Program-made: the position numbers and the translations under genes | DNA from: Symsagittifera roscoffensis | Taxonomy: Eukaryota; Xenacoelomorpha; Acoela; Convolutidae | DNA length: 64,000 bases | NCBI RefSeq assembly: GCF_963678635.1 | Contig: NC_087064.1 | Location: 50,265,346 to 50,329,345, forward strand | Direction: 5' to 3' | The notes under the pieces: model-generated | Seen by the model: only the letters and a program-made list of their open reading frames with translations | What the model was told of the DNA's origin: nothing | Database searches by the model: none | Shown here: piece after piece, positions 1 through 12,492 of the stretch | How the letters are laid out: the number at the start of each line of letters is the position of its first letter | Numbering within the stretch: the first letter of the stretch is position 1

Positions 1-790
1 GTTCATCTACAAAACTACGTGTGTCGTTAGTGTTGTTAGGAGTGTTCAAAGTATATTGTGGAAATGAAGGTAGGGTGATTGCTAAAAAATCTTTCGTGTT
101 AGTGTGATTTGGATGATTAATATATTCACGGGCTGTTCCTGGTTTTGTTGGAAATGGATGGTTCGGGAACTTTCTTTTGAAAGTGCGATAAGCTCTATTA
201 GTGCTATTTGATGATTCGGTGGATGTGGATGATGGTGCTAATGATGCGGTATAAGCTGATGAGGGTGTAGGGGTAGGTGGGTTTGATGATTCTATTGTGG
301 ATGAAATTTGATTTATAGTGGGGTTTTCAAGGTGGAAGGGTTGTTGCTGTAGGGTGATAAAATTATCTAGTTCCTGGGAGATTTGGGGAGTATCTGGAGA
401 ATTGGATGATCGGTCTGAATGAAATGAAGAGTAGGTTGGGGTGACTTGTGAAGCATAAGAGGGTGTAGAAATGGATGGAAGTGGGTTATTTGACGGGATT
501 GGTTGAAAAGGGGGTTTTGAAAAAACTGAGGAGTTGGTTTGAAAATTATTGGATGGAGATGGTTCAGAGTCTGCAAATTCATCAGGGGTTTCAATATTTG
601 GGTTATTGAGTTGTAAAATGGAGTATAAAACTGAGATATGTGAGTTAGTGTCTGAATTCATGCCTGATGTTACATTATCGGTTGGGAAATCGGGTGGCGG
701 GAAAGCAAAAAGTGGAATTATCGTAATTGGAGTGTTGAGGTTGGTTGGGTGGGAATTTGAGCGGTGTAGGGATCCAAGTTGTCGGCTCAT
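1..790 (-). CDS. ORF Z of element I, 3' part cut by window edge
   Basis: Homologue of the 597-aa ORF at 34340-36133. The ATG at 790-788 overlaps the env stop as ATGA, exactly as in element II. All 263 visible codons are open. The protein starts with a Ser/Thr/Pro/Asn-rich stretch of about 190 residues, followed by the basic segment around AYRTFKRKFPNHPF. Relative to element II it has a short insertion after the DEFADS motif. No known family is recognised. Conservation of both frame and start in two copies supports a real gene. Confidence 0.75.
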   Translation of the reverse strand, partial: MSRQLGSLHRSNSHPTNLNTPITIIPLFAFPPPDFPTDNVTSGMNSDTNSHISVLYSILQLNNPNIETPDEFADSEPSPSNNFQTNSSVFSKPPFQPIPSNNPLPSISTPSYASQVTPTYSSFHSDRSSNSPDTPQISQELDNFITLQQQPFHLENPTINQISSTIESSNPPTPTPSSAYTASLAPSSTSTESSNSTNRAYRTFKRKFPNHPFPTKPGTAREYINHPNHTNTKDFLAITLPSFPQYTLNTPNNTNDTRSFVDE

Positions 791-3406
791 CGTGGGCTAA
801 AAAAATTATTATTTTGAGACTGAAAAACGGTGGTATGGGGTTGTTCGATAATTTGCTCATATGTATCTTCATCTAGTGAATGGTGTGTCATTATATGTTG
901 AATGGGACTTTGTGATATAGTTGGTCTAAAATTTGGATTATGTGTTATTGCTAAATTTCGAAAATTTCGTGGGACTAGTGATAGTGGATGGTTATGTGGT
1001 AGGGGTGGTAACTGTGGTGCTGTAGGCGTTATTTCTACATTGTTATGTTCTTCGTCGTATGTGTTCTGTCTTGTTGCTATTTTTGTGTTGTATTCTTTTA
1101 TTTGTGCGTCTAAAAGAATTTTGTTTATTGATGATGAAAAAATTCCAAAAAATCCTGCAAATAGTATGCGTGCTACACTTGCTTGTCTATTTACTTGTGT
1201 GTGTATAGCGCATGTATTATAGATTCCTTTTAAAAGCGAAAAAAGAAAATCCTATAAAGTTAAACATTGCGTATAAAATAGTCGATTTTTCTAAGATGTA
1301 GTAGGGCCATCCTAGAAAATCGAGAATTTCATTTTTTAGTGTAAAAAAGCTAAAAATATTTATAGGTGAAATATCTTGTGGTCTGTATTTTTCACCGTTT
1401 AGATATATATAGTCTTTAATGTCTTTAAAATATCCGCTATAATCTTGTGTATAAATATCTGCAAATCCTGCGGTTTCGGCAAGTTTGCGTAAGTTTTGGT
1501 CAATTGATTGTCTTTGTATAGTGTCCATTTGTGTTAATAATTCTTGGAATTGTTGTGTTCTAATGTGATGTTGTATATCGGACTTTGAGTATATTCCAAT
1601 TGACTGTAGGTCAATATTTGGGTTTCGAGCAATAGCTCTAATGCTTTCAGGTGAAAATTTTTTGAGTGATTGCATTAATGTGGGATATGGGGTAAGAAGG
1701 TAATATTTATCTTCATCAGGGTTCAGTTTAACTACATTGTGGCTATTTTCTGATCCACATGGGACTGCGGTATCCCAGAAATAGGTTCGTCTTGAAAGTG
1801 TGTCAACGAAATGTACCTTATTCTTATAAAAGATAGGGTTTCTTTTATAGCATCGTTTATCTTCAAAAACATATAGTGGTGATACTTTTTTGGTACAGGT
1901 ATAAAACCATAAAATGTTTCCTTCGTAGTCTAAAAAATTTGATCTATTGCCTCATAGTAAATATCCTGCGTAGGGTATTTTTAAAACTGCTAGTGCAAGT
2001 GATTGTAGGATTTGTGTCCTTTCCAATTCGCATAGTTGGTGAAGTGTTTCTAATTCAGAGAGTGACATTTCTTGAAAAATTCGGCTAATTGTGTAGTCTA
2101 ATTTCATATCTAGGTGAGTATCATAATGGATATTACCGAAATATGTACTATTCATTAGTGATAGTTCTTGTAAACGTGTGCTTCTAGTGTCATGGGGTTT
2201 TAGATGTCCACCAGGTTGACTTTTACTTTTTTGAAAATCAACTGGTATATATGATGTTCCTTCGTTTATAGGGTGACTTGTGGCGTATGGGTCGAATTTT
2301 ACTTTTCCAGTGGTCATGTCGAATCCTTTTTCGTATTCAACTAATATCTCGGAGTATTGTGTTCTGTGAAGTGGATTTCTGTACTTACATGCAAGTTCTG
2401 TTTCTTGGTATATTTGAAAACGTGTCAATTTATTTTCTATATTGTGTATATTTCTAAAATTAGAACTTTGTTTTCGTAATGGATGGACTTGTTCATATGG
2501 AATTGATTGTATAAAATATTTTTCGTGAAATTTTATCATACGAGCGTGTATTTTTGCTACTTGAAATGTTGTACATGTGTCTTCGGGGAAACAAACAATT
2601 GTTGCTTGTGTTCGTGTTGTAGGGTCACAATAGCCTTGATCGTTTTTACAGGGTAATCTAATTCCTTGATAGATCATTGTGTTGTCAGATAAATCGCGTG
2701 TGAGTTGTATTTTTTCGAGTTGTATTTTCCAATCGAAAAACATGATTTCTTGATATCCTTTATTTTTTGTGTCTGCTTTGCAGTTTGATGGGTCATTTAT
2801 ACCAATGTGTGGTATCCAGTGTTTATCGTGTATGTCATAAGTTAATCTTCCGTGTGCGCCGTTGTATGGGTATTTTTCATCTAATTTTATATGTCCTTGA
2901 TATCTTTCAAGTTCTGCTTGATGTACAGAATCTGAAAAAACTTGGAATTATACTAAATTTCTATCTGTGTTTTTATTTTTTGTGATGTTTAGTCGGAGTA
3001 ACTCGTTTTTACAATCTTCGGGATTGAGATGTAAAAGTCGTTCTATATTACTCTGGTAGAATGATTCATGGTCAAGTCGGTTTTTATTTCCGTTTGAGAC
3101 TTGTGAACAATGTACTTTCTTTTCAGAAAATGTTGCTGTGAATTTATATCCTATAACTGTAGTTGCTCGGGCTTTTGAATAAAGTGTTGCTATTACATTT
3201 GTTGTTTCTATAGCTTGTGGTTCTGTTTCGCATTGTGATACTTGATTTATTGCATATTTGTGTAGTGTTTTTTGTTCGTTTTCTTCACAATCGTAATGTG
3301 TTACTAATAAATCTTGGGGTCCTGTGCGGGGGGAAGGGTTTATGTTTTCATTGGAGGTTACTAGAAAAAGGAGTTGGAGAAAAATTAAAATTTTTAGAAT
3401 ATACAT
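787..3406 (-). pseudogene. env: env-like glycoprotein gene of element I, broken
   Basis: Starts with MYILK and a hydrophobic signal peptide, then a Cys-containing ectodomain (HYDC, VHCSQ and EDCK motifs) shared with the element II gene. It is interrupted by an in-frame stop near 2947, a stop just after the YAGYLL segment near 1945, and frame changes near 1.2 kb. The C-terminal membrane region (about 1320-1180) and the cytoplasmic tail are recognisable up to the ATGA overlap with ORF Z. A surface protein role is inferred from signal peptide, cysteines and anchor. Confidence 0.8.
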
Positions 3407-4569
3407 GTGTATGACAATCCTGAGTATGGGTTATAAAATGTGATGTAACCAATTGTCTTTTTGGTATATCTGTCGTATTTGTATATCACTTCAGTTGTTA
3501 TAAATGGTGGTGGCAGGGATTGAGCTGCTATATTCGGTGGGTTTAATGGATAGGGATGTTGAGTAATGTTGTTTAATTTAACCGTGATTTCAAATTTTAA
3601 TTGTAGACTATTTTGTTGGAGTATTTGGATGTTATGATCACGAATGTCTTCGTGAATGTCTTGTCTATATTGTAGTCTATTTAGTGCCCAGTTGTGGAGT
3701 CGGTTACTTTATGGGTGTTGTCCAAATAATGGTGGAGGTGCTGTGAATGTATTCCAGTCTAGTCTTAAAGGAATATTTGTTGATGATTGTTCTCGATATC
3801 TAGCGTCGAGGTTATTTGGGAAATTTAAGTTAAAAGGTGGTGGTGAAATCTGGCTTATTGATGGTGTTGATGGTAGTGATAATAGTTCTGGTAGTGATGA
3901 GGATGTTGTTGTATCCGTAGAAATATCTATTGGATCATTGATTAAATTTGGTTCACCTTGTGTGAATGAATGTGTTGTCCAATATGGTAGTCGTGATGTT
4001 TGGTTTGTAGGGTTAAAGGGATTTTCACGTATTTGTTCAGATGTTGGTGTTGAACCTAAGTAATCTGAGGGTAGGCTTGAAGTGCTACGTTGTGAAAGAA
4101 GCGTAGGGGTTTCTGGTAATATACCAATGGGGTTTTCTGGAGTACTTTGTGATGGGGATTGGGGTATATCAAAATGAACTCGGGGAGTTTGGAAATTTCT
4201 GTTTCGTCGAGGATGTATAATTTGTCTATTTATTTCGACTGTATTTTGGTTTTGACTAGGATTTCGGATTCTACTTAATTCTTGTGGTAGTGTTGGGTAT
4301 AAGTTATATGTTGGTTCGCTTAGAGGTGCTTGTCGTTGAACTGGTTCTAGTGGTTCAGATAAGCGAGCGTGTCGTTCTTCGAAAGTATATGGGTTATCTT
4401 GAAAGGAAATTCGTGTAGATGTTTGGGGGTTTTGGATAGTTGAAGGTGTTGTTGGGTTATCTTGGGATGATGTCGGTGAAGACTGACTGTGTGACTGTTG
4501 GTTAGCAATTTTTGATAGGTTTTGATCTATTCTTTTAGTGAAAAAATTTATGTTTATTATAGTATTCTT
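3394..4569 (-). pseudogene. ORF X of element I (methionine-free frame), one nonsense change
   Basis: An open frame of about 390 codons lies between the hydrophobic ORF and env, in the frame matching ORF X of element II. It is rich in Pro, Ser, Thr, Gln and Asn with a basic cluster (HPRRNRN). One in-frame TAA at 3711-3709 interrupts it, where element II has a sense codon. It overlaps the preceding hydrophobic ORF by 35 nt in the +1 frame and the env start by 13 nt. No ATG begins it, so initiation must be by splicing, frameshifting or a non-AUG codon. Function unknown. Confidence 0.6.
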
Positions 4570-4723
4570 CTAGAAAAAGAATTAGAAGGATTGTTGCTAG
4601 GGCGAATGTGATGATTGCTTTCTTTATACACTTGCATATTGTCAAGATGAGGGATGATAGAAATGTTATAAAAATTACAAATAGTAAAAAAATATCTGTT
4701 CTACTAAAAATGGTTCGTATCAT
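4535..4723 (-). CDS. Small hydrophobic protein 2 of element I (62 aa)
   Basis: Starts MIRTIFSRTD, followed by two hydrophobic stretches (residues about 11-30 and 38-52) split by a CKCIKK turn. The layout is that of a membrane hairpin. A conserved intron-like 3' end (ATATCCACAG, ending at 4748) lies 24 nt before the ATG, as in element II. Near-identical protein at 30418-30594. Small size and position before env resemble viral small hydrophobic or viroporin-type proteins; that role is inference only. Confidence 0.6.
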   Translation of the reverse strand: MIRTIFSRTDIFLLFVIFITFLSSLILTICKCIKKAIITFALATILLILFLEEYYNKHKFFH

Positions 4724-4789
4724 TTAGATAAGTTTTGTGAATCGTACCTGTGGATATAGTCAATAGCTTTTGAAAGCTGGAGGTATAGT

Positions 4790-4951
4790 TCAAATATGGA
4801 ATAGAAAATTTAAAAAAATATTGCAAAAAATGATTAAGATTATTACAAAAGCTTCAAAGGTATCAAAAAGAAATATGAATAAAAGTTTAAATATTGTTAA
4901 AAAGTTTATGAAAATGTTGAGTATTAAGTTGACTGGTCGAGAGAAGAGCAT
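4790..4951 (-). CDS. Small hydrophobic protein 1 of element I (53 aa)
   Basis: Tiny ORF starting MLFSRPVN, almost wholly hydrophobic with a central LFDTFEAF segment. The matching ORF in element II (30191-30331) starts MLFYQT and shares LFD and the IIFCNIF motif but is only about half identical. That is more divergent than the neighbouring ORFs. One long membrane segment or a hairpin is plausible. Conservation of position and character in two copies is the main evidence. Confidence 0.45.
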   Translation of the reverse strand: MLFSRPVNLILNIFINFLTIFKLLFIFLFDTFEAFVIILIIFCNIFLNFLFHI

Positions 4952-5631
4952 TTAAGAAATGGCTTCTCGATCGAATATTTTTTGTTGTTTGAGGCAATTT
5001 TCAAGTGTGGTCGGATTATTTATTGGTTTTTTGACAAGTGGGTTGAGTTTTGTGAAAAATTGTTGGGGACGAATTTTATGGTAATCGGGAGGTCTTCTTT
5101 GTCTTTATTTTTATTTGTCAAGTGATCTGGGGTATTTTTGAGATTTTTATACTTTAGGCTAATTAAAATGGTCGTTCTTTTACTTTAGGCTAATTTAACA
5201 TATTTGTTTGGGGGGTATTTGAGATCGGATTTGGGGAAATATTGTTGATCTTTGGGAAATTAGATAAGGGAGGGTTATGATATTATGGTGATATTTATTT
5301 TAGTTGTCAAGTTGGAGTGGTTTGCTTATTTTTGACCCGGAGGTCGCAAAGTTATAGTTATAGATCTGCCTGGAGTTTAATATCGTTCGTCTAGTTGGTT
5401 CGTGTTAGAGTTAGAGAAGGTGACGGATTGGATGAATCCTATTGGCTAATTCTGAACTAGAATCGTTGCTTGTTTGTCAGCATGTTATTTTGAAAAATGA
5501 AAGTTCAAAATATTTCAGAGGTGCAAAAATTGTTAAATATAAAATTAAAGCTGTTTTTGAAATTCGACTTTCTTTAATATTTTAGATTGTGGGATGAATG
5601 TTTTATAGTTTTTACGTGGTTGATTTCTAAG
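4952..5631 (-). other. Non-coding spacer between integrase and hydrophobic ORFs, with twin repeat
   Basis: No ORF with an ATG of useful size is seen in the sense direction. It holds two copies of TTAGCCTAAAGTA (minus strand, 5193-5181 and 5162-5150), 18 nt apart, also found in elements II and III. The spacer is conserved in layout with 29597-30190. Confidence 0.6.
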
Positions 5632-7380
5632 TCATGATGACTCTCTATGTTCTGATTTGTCGATTTGTTCTTGGGGTATTATTTTTTCTGTCAATTTTCT
5701 ATTTTTTCTTTCTTTTTGAGGTATATTTTGATCTATCTTTTTTGTATTGTTTTTTATTGTGGTTGATTTTTTATTTTGATTTTCGAGATGAATGTCATGT
5801 TGTTCTTTCGTTTTATTCTCCGTATGTGGGTTATTTTGAATAATTTTTAAACCTGTGAAAGAATATAATTGAGTTAGTTCGCGTAGTGCGTATTCTTTTG
5901 GGTAATAAGGTAATAGATTGTTTCGATGTTGAACAAGTTCTTTTTTGTCTGAGTCGGTGATTTTATATGTGACATCAGTGGGTTTGGCAATTATTTGGTA
6001 TGGTCCTTTACGAAGGGGTTGTAATTTTTTAGAAATTCCTTTGTGAGTGTTAAAATTGGGTATTAAAACAAATGTTCCAATTTTTAAATCGGAGGCTGGT
6101 GTAAAGCGTGAATTTATTTGTTCATTAATGTTTTGTCTGTGTAACAACTTTTTTGTTACTTTTTGGTAAATTTCATTGTGTTTTTTATCTCTGTTTAAAA
6201 TCCATTCGGTGTGTGTACCGGAGGCTAATTTAAGAATTTGTGGGTGATGAAAATGATCTTCATCGTGTGTGTGTAAAGGTAAGTTATAACAAATTGAGTC
6301 TTTATTCGGTTGACAATAACTTTGTGCATTTTTATGAGAGTTTGCTGTAAACATAATTGGTTTGCGTGGCTTTTGATTAAAAACCATTTGATATGGTGAC
6401 ATTCCTAGAGTTGTCGTGATTTGTGAATTATATGCTAAGGGAAATAGTTTTACATCTGCTGACCATTCGGTGTATCTTGAATCATTTCCATTGATGATAC
6501 ATCTAAGATATTCTTGTAGTGAACGGTTCATACCTTCGACTAAGCCGTTTGTCCAAGGTGCGTGAGATGTACGTGGTTTGTGTTTGATGTTATATAAATG
6601 ACATAGTGTGATGATTTCATTATTTATGAATTCTGTACCGTTATCTGTAACTAAAATTTCTGGTAGTCCGAATTTGGCTATCCAGTGTTCATAGAGTGTT
6701 GTGTAAGCGTAGTAAGCGTTACAATGTGGTACTGGGTTAAGTGCTACATAATGTGTAAACGCGTCAACAATTACCATAATGTAGGAGTTTCCTTCGGATG
6801 AGGGTGAAATTGGTCCTTTTGTATCAAATGAAATACGGTGGTTAAAGTACAAACTTTGTCCTTTAAAATCTTGTTTTTGTGCTATTTGTTTTTGATTTGG
6901 ATAAGGTTTATTTAGCTGACATACTATACAATCATTGCATAGTACTTTTATCCAAATTGGTGCATTTGGAAAATAAAAGTTTTGTATGAAATTTGAATAT
7001 GTTTTCTCTGATCCAGAGTGTCCTTTAATGTTTTGTGTATGTGAAATATTAAAAGCTATAAGAATCATACTTAGAGGGAGACAGGGAACTGTAGATTCAT
7101 TTAATTGGTATTCTAGAAGGTCTGTGTTTTCGTTAATTGTTGTATTATTGAATTTTCGAAAATATCGGAGGAGTGTTTTATTTCCTAAAATAGTTGTATC
7201 TGCCTTGACGGGTTTAGTTTTATATTTGTGCCATGATTTTAGTTGTCTAATTACTGGGTCAAGATTTTGATATTGTTTCAAAGTATTAATTGTAATTTTA
7301 TCTGTTGGGGGGAGAAAAATGTTTTCTATTTCCAATTTAGATAAAGGAATTGTATCAAGTGGGTCATGGAGGTCAAAAAC
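5632..7380 (-). pseudogene. pol: Integrase region of pol, element I
   Basis: Open from about 7378 to the stop at 5632. An in-frame TAA at about 7382 replaces a Gln codon of element II. Zinc-binding HHCC region: HTQNIKGH followed by LCNDCIVCQ. Catalytic DDE core: Asp in SFDTKG, Asp in VTDNGTEF and Glu in GLVEGMNRSLQ. The GPY/F motif LRKGPYQII lies before the C-terminus, which identifies a Ty3/gypsy or retrovirus type integrase. No chromodomain is seen. The C-terminal tail is Lys/Asn/Gln-rich. All catalytic residues are intact, but the protein could only be made as part of the broken Gag-Pol. Confidence 0.9.
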
Positions 7381-8466
7381 TTAATTTATTGTGTATTTTG
7401 AATCGTTTGTTTGTGGTCCTGATAAATTTATTTTATCAGTTAGATTTTCTTTTTCAATTAATGGAAAAAGATCTTTTTTATGCGGGTGTTGTTTTACTCT
7501 TTTTTGTTGGGTGTTATTTTTTATCCATTGTGAGTATGGAATTGGTTTGAAAGTTGATGTTCCTAGTAGATCAACTTCGTAGTGGTTATTTTGGCAATCT
7601 AAATAAAGTGGGAAGTGTTGTAGATTGTTTATCTGTGATTGTTCAACGTCAGTTTTTACTGCATATTTGCATTCTAGTCGGGGTGATGTTTCGTTTTCTG
7701 CAAGGTAGAATTTTATATTTTTGTGTATTTCTACTGTAGTTTTTCGTGTAAGTAATTCAGGTGGTGTATTTCGACTTAAAGTGTCTGGTAATGCAAGATT
7801 CTTTCCTGCTGTCCAAACTATATGTAAGTTTGGGAATTTCATTAGAATTAGTTGAAATCTATAAACTCGGTGATTTGGATTAGATTTTTGTGTAAAGAGA
7901 AAAATGATTGGTTTGTGATCTGTGAATAGAACTGTTGGATGTTTTGATCCAAGTATCAGAAATTCATATTCTGTAAGTGTATATATTATGGCTGTACATT
8001 CTCTCATTAGAGTTGAGAGTCGTAGCTCTGCTTGAGTGAATAATCGAGAATTTGCTGATATAAGATTCATTTTGTTTGTGCCATTGTGTGATTGTAATAA
8101 TCCTGCGCCGATGCCAAAATTCGAAGCATCGCACATTGCATAGAATGGTTGATTTGGATCTGGAATTGTATTCGAAATTTGTTAAGTTAGGAGTTTTTTA
8201 ATTTCTTCAAATCGTGCTTGATGTTCTGTGTTCCATTCAAAATTATTTTGTTGTCTAAGTATATTATAGAATGGTCTTAGGTATAATTGCATTTTATAGA
8301 CATATTTGCTTAAAAAATTTAACATTCCAAGGAATTCTTGGATTTTCTTTTTGTTTGTTGGTGGTTGGAGCTTTTGAATAGCATCAATGCGTGATTTTAA
8401 TGGAGTGATTGTTTTTATTTCTATATTATGTCCTAAGAATTTAACTCGTGTTAAAAAGAAGTGTGA
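7381..8466 (-). pseudogene. pol: RNase H and RT-connection region of pol, element I
   Basis: RNase H block: MCDASNFGIGAGL (catalytic Asp), LMRECTAI (Glu) and LFTDHKPI (Asp), followed by the tail NLALPDTLSRNTP typical of gypsy-type pol. Upstream, the RT thumb/connection (VKFLGHNIE, IQEFLGMLNFLSKY) is readable but preceded by a stop just after the APD motif near 8467. Another stop (TAA) lies in the KLLT segment near 8185. Element II is open at both positions. Confidence 0.88.
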
Positions 8467-11442
8467 TTAATCGGGGGCGGCCTTCAGATTTTCGTTCTGA
8501 AGTATTTTGTGATAGTGTTCTAAAACATTGAACATTTCTTCTTTTGTTTGTGATTGCATAAAAACATCGTCTAAATAGGTGATTGCGTTTTTCTTGAGTA
8601 TTAGTGGTCGAAAAATTTTGCTCATAAAAGCTGAAAATGCTGCTGGTCCTATGGATATTCCATAGAATAGGCGGTTGAATTCATATTGCTGATTTCCAAT
8701 AACAAATTGTGTTAAGCGTCGCGATTGTTCATCTAGTGGCATTTGATTATATGCACTATTCATATCTGCGGTTGTAAAGTATTTTCCGTTTATTTTTGTT
8801 AAAATAACTTGTATTGGTTCAATAGGCCAATTGCATTTTGATTCGTCTATTAGTGAATTAAGGTATCTAGCGTCTAGAACTATTTTTAATGATTCTCCTT
8901 TTGCTAGGATGATAACAGGGTTGATAAATGTATTACCTTTTGGTTGTTCTTCTTTGTTTACCGGTGAGATAATTTTGTATTGTTCCAAAATATCGAGTAA
9001 TCTGTTTACTTTATCATGTAAGTGAATTGGTACTTTACTTGCTCTTTGTTTTTTGAAAACTGCGTCAGGTTTTAATGGGAGATGTAGTGATGAGCTGATT
9101 TTTCCAACATCAAATTTAGATGTTGCATAGACTGATGAATATTTCATTAGCTGTTTGGCTAATTTATCAAATTCGTCTTGTGTTATTTGTGAATGTTGGA
9201 AGTTAAACATTGTTAAAAATTTCTGTTGATTCTCTGTATAGTTATTTATGATGAATGTAGGTTTGAAATATGGGGTTTTTGTGAAATAATCTGTATTTCT
9301 TTTTTCATTACTTATTATATTATTTATGGATAATTCTTCATTAAGAATTGTGGATTGACAAATATCTAATAATTGGAGTATATTATTAACGCGGTATGCT
9401 TTTTCATGTATTGGTGATATCGTAGCATTGGTTTCGCAATAGCCTAAAAGTCCTAAAGGTAATGTTACTTGATAGGGTGTATTGTTGTATACATGTAGAG
9501 AAATAATATCTGAATTCGAGTTTTTCAAATATTTTATGGATGAAATTGTGATTTTGAAAAACTTATGGATAGGTTTGAATTCAAAATCTGACATATAGAG
9601 TTGTTGTTTATTTTGTTTTTTATCATATTGGTGAACTTGTTTTATTGAAAAATTATATATGTTTCCTGATAGTGGTTTCAGGTGTTTTCTTTGTTGATTA
9701 TATATCGGATAAAATTTTGAAAAGAATGGTGGTTGTTTATTTAATCTTTGAAAAAATGTTAGGGATGTGTCTTTTGTTTTTGTGTATTTATCTTTGATTA
9801 GTATTTTACTATTCAAAATGTTGATTGTTGGTATATATTTAGAGATAAATGGTATTCCAATAATATTGTGTTTAATATCCGTGATATGGAATATTTGTTT
9901 AAATGGTTTATTTAAAATTTTATTTTGCTCTATTGTTCTTGTGGGGAGAAGAAATAATTGAATTTTTCCATAATTTACCAATGTTGATCCTTGTGCTGTT
10001 GCTAGTTTACTGGATGTTTCAAGAGGCGTTAGTTTTGGGTGTAATGATTTTATCTCATTCCATGTGGGAATGTTTATTATGTTTGATTCTGCTCCTGAAT
10101 CAATTAAAAAATCAATTTCAAGATCTGGTGGTTGAAATTCTTTGTTTCTTGGACTTTCTAAAAGAAATGGTATTGTCCAAATTTTTTCTTTGGGTTGTTC
10201 TTTTTGTATATTTTGATAGATGTGATTTGTATTCAAGCATTTTGTTTTGTCATTTTCATTGGATTGATTTGTAGTGTTGATTTCGTTAGTTTCTTGTGCC
10301 GTTTGTGTGGAATGGATGGGTTCAATATAATAATTGTGAAGGAGTTCTAATTGATTTTCATATATATGTGATGAAAAAGGTTGTTCATATATAATAGGTT
10401 CGTAGTCATTTTCGACTGCTATCATATTTATGGAGGTAGTGTTTTCTGTATCACTTTCTGAATCTGATGATTCACAGTTTATTTGATTTAGTTGTAGCTC
10501 GTTATTTGCTGTGTCATCAATACCTGGGGGGTCTGATGTTTTTTCTGGATTTGATTGTACTTGATTAATATTTCTTTGATGTTTAGGTGTACTACTTCTG
10601 TGGCGATTATTAGAATTATTATAATGGTTATTATTCCTGTGTGGTGATTGGGAATAATTTCTATAACGATTATTATAACTTGAATGTCGATTTTGTGAAT
10701 TATTTCGTGATCTGTTTTGATAATTATTGTTTGGTCTGTTATAGTTTGATCTATTATTTGAGTTATTCCTTGATCGATTGTTCGGGTAATTCTGGTTTCG
10801 GTTGTTTGAATAACTTCTATTTCGATCATTGGAGTAGTTTCTATTTCTATTGTATGATGAGTTTCGTGATTGATTGTTTGGATAGTAATTATTCCTTGAT
10901 TGGGAATTAGATCTAGAAACAAATTGTGTTGTGTTCGAATTTGATCTGGAGTAGTTATTTCGACTATTTGGTCTATTGTAATGATTTTGTGACGAATTTT
11001 GTGTATTTCTTCGTTCTGGTGATCTTCCTCTATAACTTGAGTTATATGGTGATTGATTTCTCGTGTAATTGGTATTGTTCGGAAGTGGTTTTCCTGAACT
11101 GTTGTTGCTGTATACATTTTTGTTTGGTAGATTTTGATCTTTTTTCATGTACTGATAGAATGATTTATTTGGTTCTTTATATTTTTGAGGTTTGTTTTGA
11201 TTGTCCTGTTGTTTTTGTCTACATTCAGAAATACTATGTCCGTATCGTCGGCAATAATTACACCATTTTTTGAAAGATGGTTTGCCTTTAAAGTTTGGGT
11301 GTTTTTCGTAAATACTGAGTATTTCAGTGATTTTTTCAACGAGGTCTGTATCTGATTCCTGTATATTATTGATATTTGTGGTATTTGTTTCAATTCGGTT
11401 AACATATTGTAATTTCAGATTTTCTGTTTCTTCAAGTTTCAT
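8467..11442 (-). pseudogene. pol: Nucleocapsid, protease and reverse transcriptase region, element I
   Basis: A 991-codon open stretch. In order: a CCHC zinc knuckle WCNYCRRYGHSISEC (about residue 60), a low-complexity Asn/Arg/Ser/Tyr-rich region of about 190 residues, an acidic linker, an aspartic protease with FLIDSGAESNII, then RT with TADMNSAYNQ and the YLDD active site. It ends at a TAA just after the KAAPD motif, where element II has Lys. Unlike element II, the protease-RT junction is intact here, which shows the two were translated in one frame. Confidence 0.92.
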
Positions 11443-12492
11443 TGTGATTTCCGCTTGCTCTAGTTTGTCTACTAGTTTTCGAAAATCTAAATCGGGCTCT
11501 CGAATTGAGGAGGGATGGGATGCTCTCTTTTTTTATTGCTATTTTCCTTAATTGAGGTGTTAAGGTCATCATTAAGATTTCTGTCATTTTTGTGTTTTTA
11601 TAGTCGTGTGTATTTAATGAATATGCTTTTCGAACTAGTGTTTCGATACGTACTGCTAATTGTTTGATGGTTTCATTTGGTAATCTGCGAATTTCATTAC
11701 ATAAAACTCTTTGTTGTTGTTTGTTTCTTTCGGAGTCAAACATTTTTGAAAATTCTTGTGTAAATCTTTTCCAGTTTGATTTTATTTCTATAGGCAATAC
11801 TGAAAACCATTTTTGGGCTGCGCCGTCTAAGGTTGTCTGTATCAACGCTGTGCGTCGATGTATCCAATTTTGATGTAGTGGCGTATTAATTGGTTCAGGT
11901 CCTATATTTAAAATTAAATTTGCTGTTACTGCATTTAAATAATCTTCTACAGAATATTCAGGGTCTGTTCCTGTGAATACCATTAATGGTTTGTTTGATG
12001 TTATTGATGATCCACCCATAAGGTATGGATTCATTGTCATTTGTAATGATTCTGCTGCATTTGGCATTTGTGAAAAATTCGAAAGTTGATTTTTCGTTAT
12101 TTCGTGTTGTTGAAGGTAATATGGAAGTGGTATTTCATTTTGCATTTGTGTTGGTTGATACGAGTGTGTAATCATTGGGTTTTGTGGCTGAATTGGTTGA
12201 AAAGATTGTGTATTAATTGGGTTTTGCGTTTGCATTGATTTTGTGTATCTGTTGGGTGTGGAGAAAAAATTCTATGATATGTATACGGTTTTTGCACTCC
12301 TTGTCCACGATATTCTTGAGTGTATGGTGCAAATATATCTGGTTGTAAATAATCATCATCAGAGGATAAATAATCTGTTTGATGAGATGCTTGCTTTTTA
12401 TTTTTATTCTGTTGAAAGAATGGGTAATTTTCACTACGATCCTGTGGAGGATGTGAATTAGTTTGAAAATTTACTGAATTGGTTGTTGCCAT
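11432..12492 (-). pseudogene. gag: Gag capsid region, element I, with two frame breaks
   Basis: Capsid-like retrotransposon Gag domain, with motifs MVFTGTDPEYSVEDYL, WFSVLPIEIKSNW and RLPNETIKQLAVR. It is preceded by a Gln/Asn/Pro-rich stretch. The frame shifts near 12240 (indel in a Gln-rich repeat) and near 11510 (one extra A in an A-run), so the capsid cannot be joined to the zinc knuckle without a frame change. Element II is open across both points. Confidence 0.88.

Noticed and set aside
3656-4063. Plus-strand ORF of 135 codons opposite ORF X, also found opposite ORF X in element II (31079-31486)
   Set aside because: Its reading is the complement of the conserved Pro/Ser-rich ORF X. The low-G sense strand leaves few stops on the opposite strand, so shadow ORFs are expected.
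4770-4955. Plus-strand Lys-rich ORF of 61 codons
   Set aside because: It is antisense to small hydrophobic ORF 1 and is not kept in element II.
10488-11117. Alternative-frame ORF of 209 codons inside the nucleocapsid low-complexity region
   Set aside because: Ile/Thr-rich repeats in this frame follow from the Asn/Arg/Ser codon repeats of the true frame. The zinc knuckle and protease fix the correct frame.
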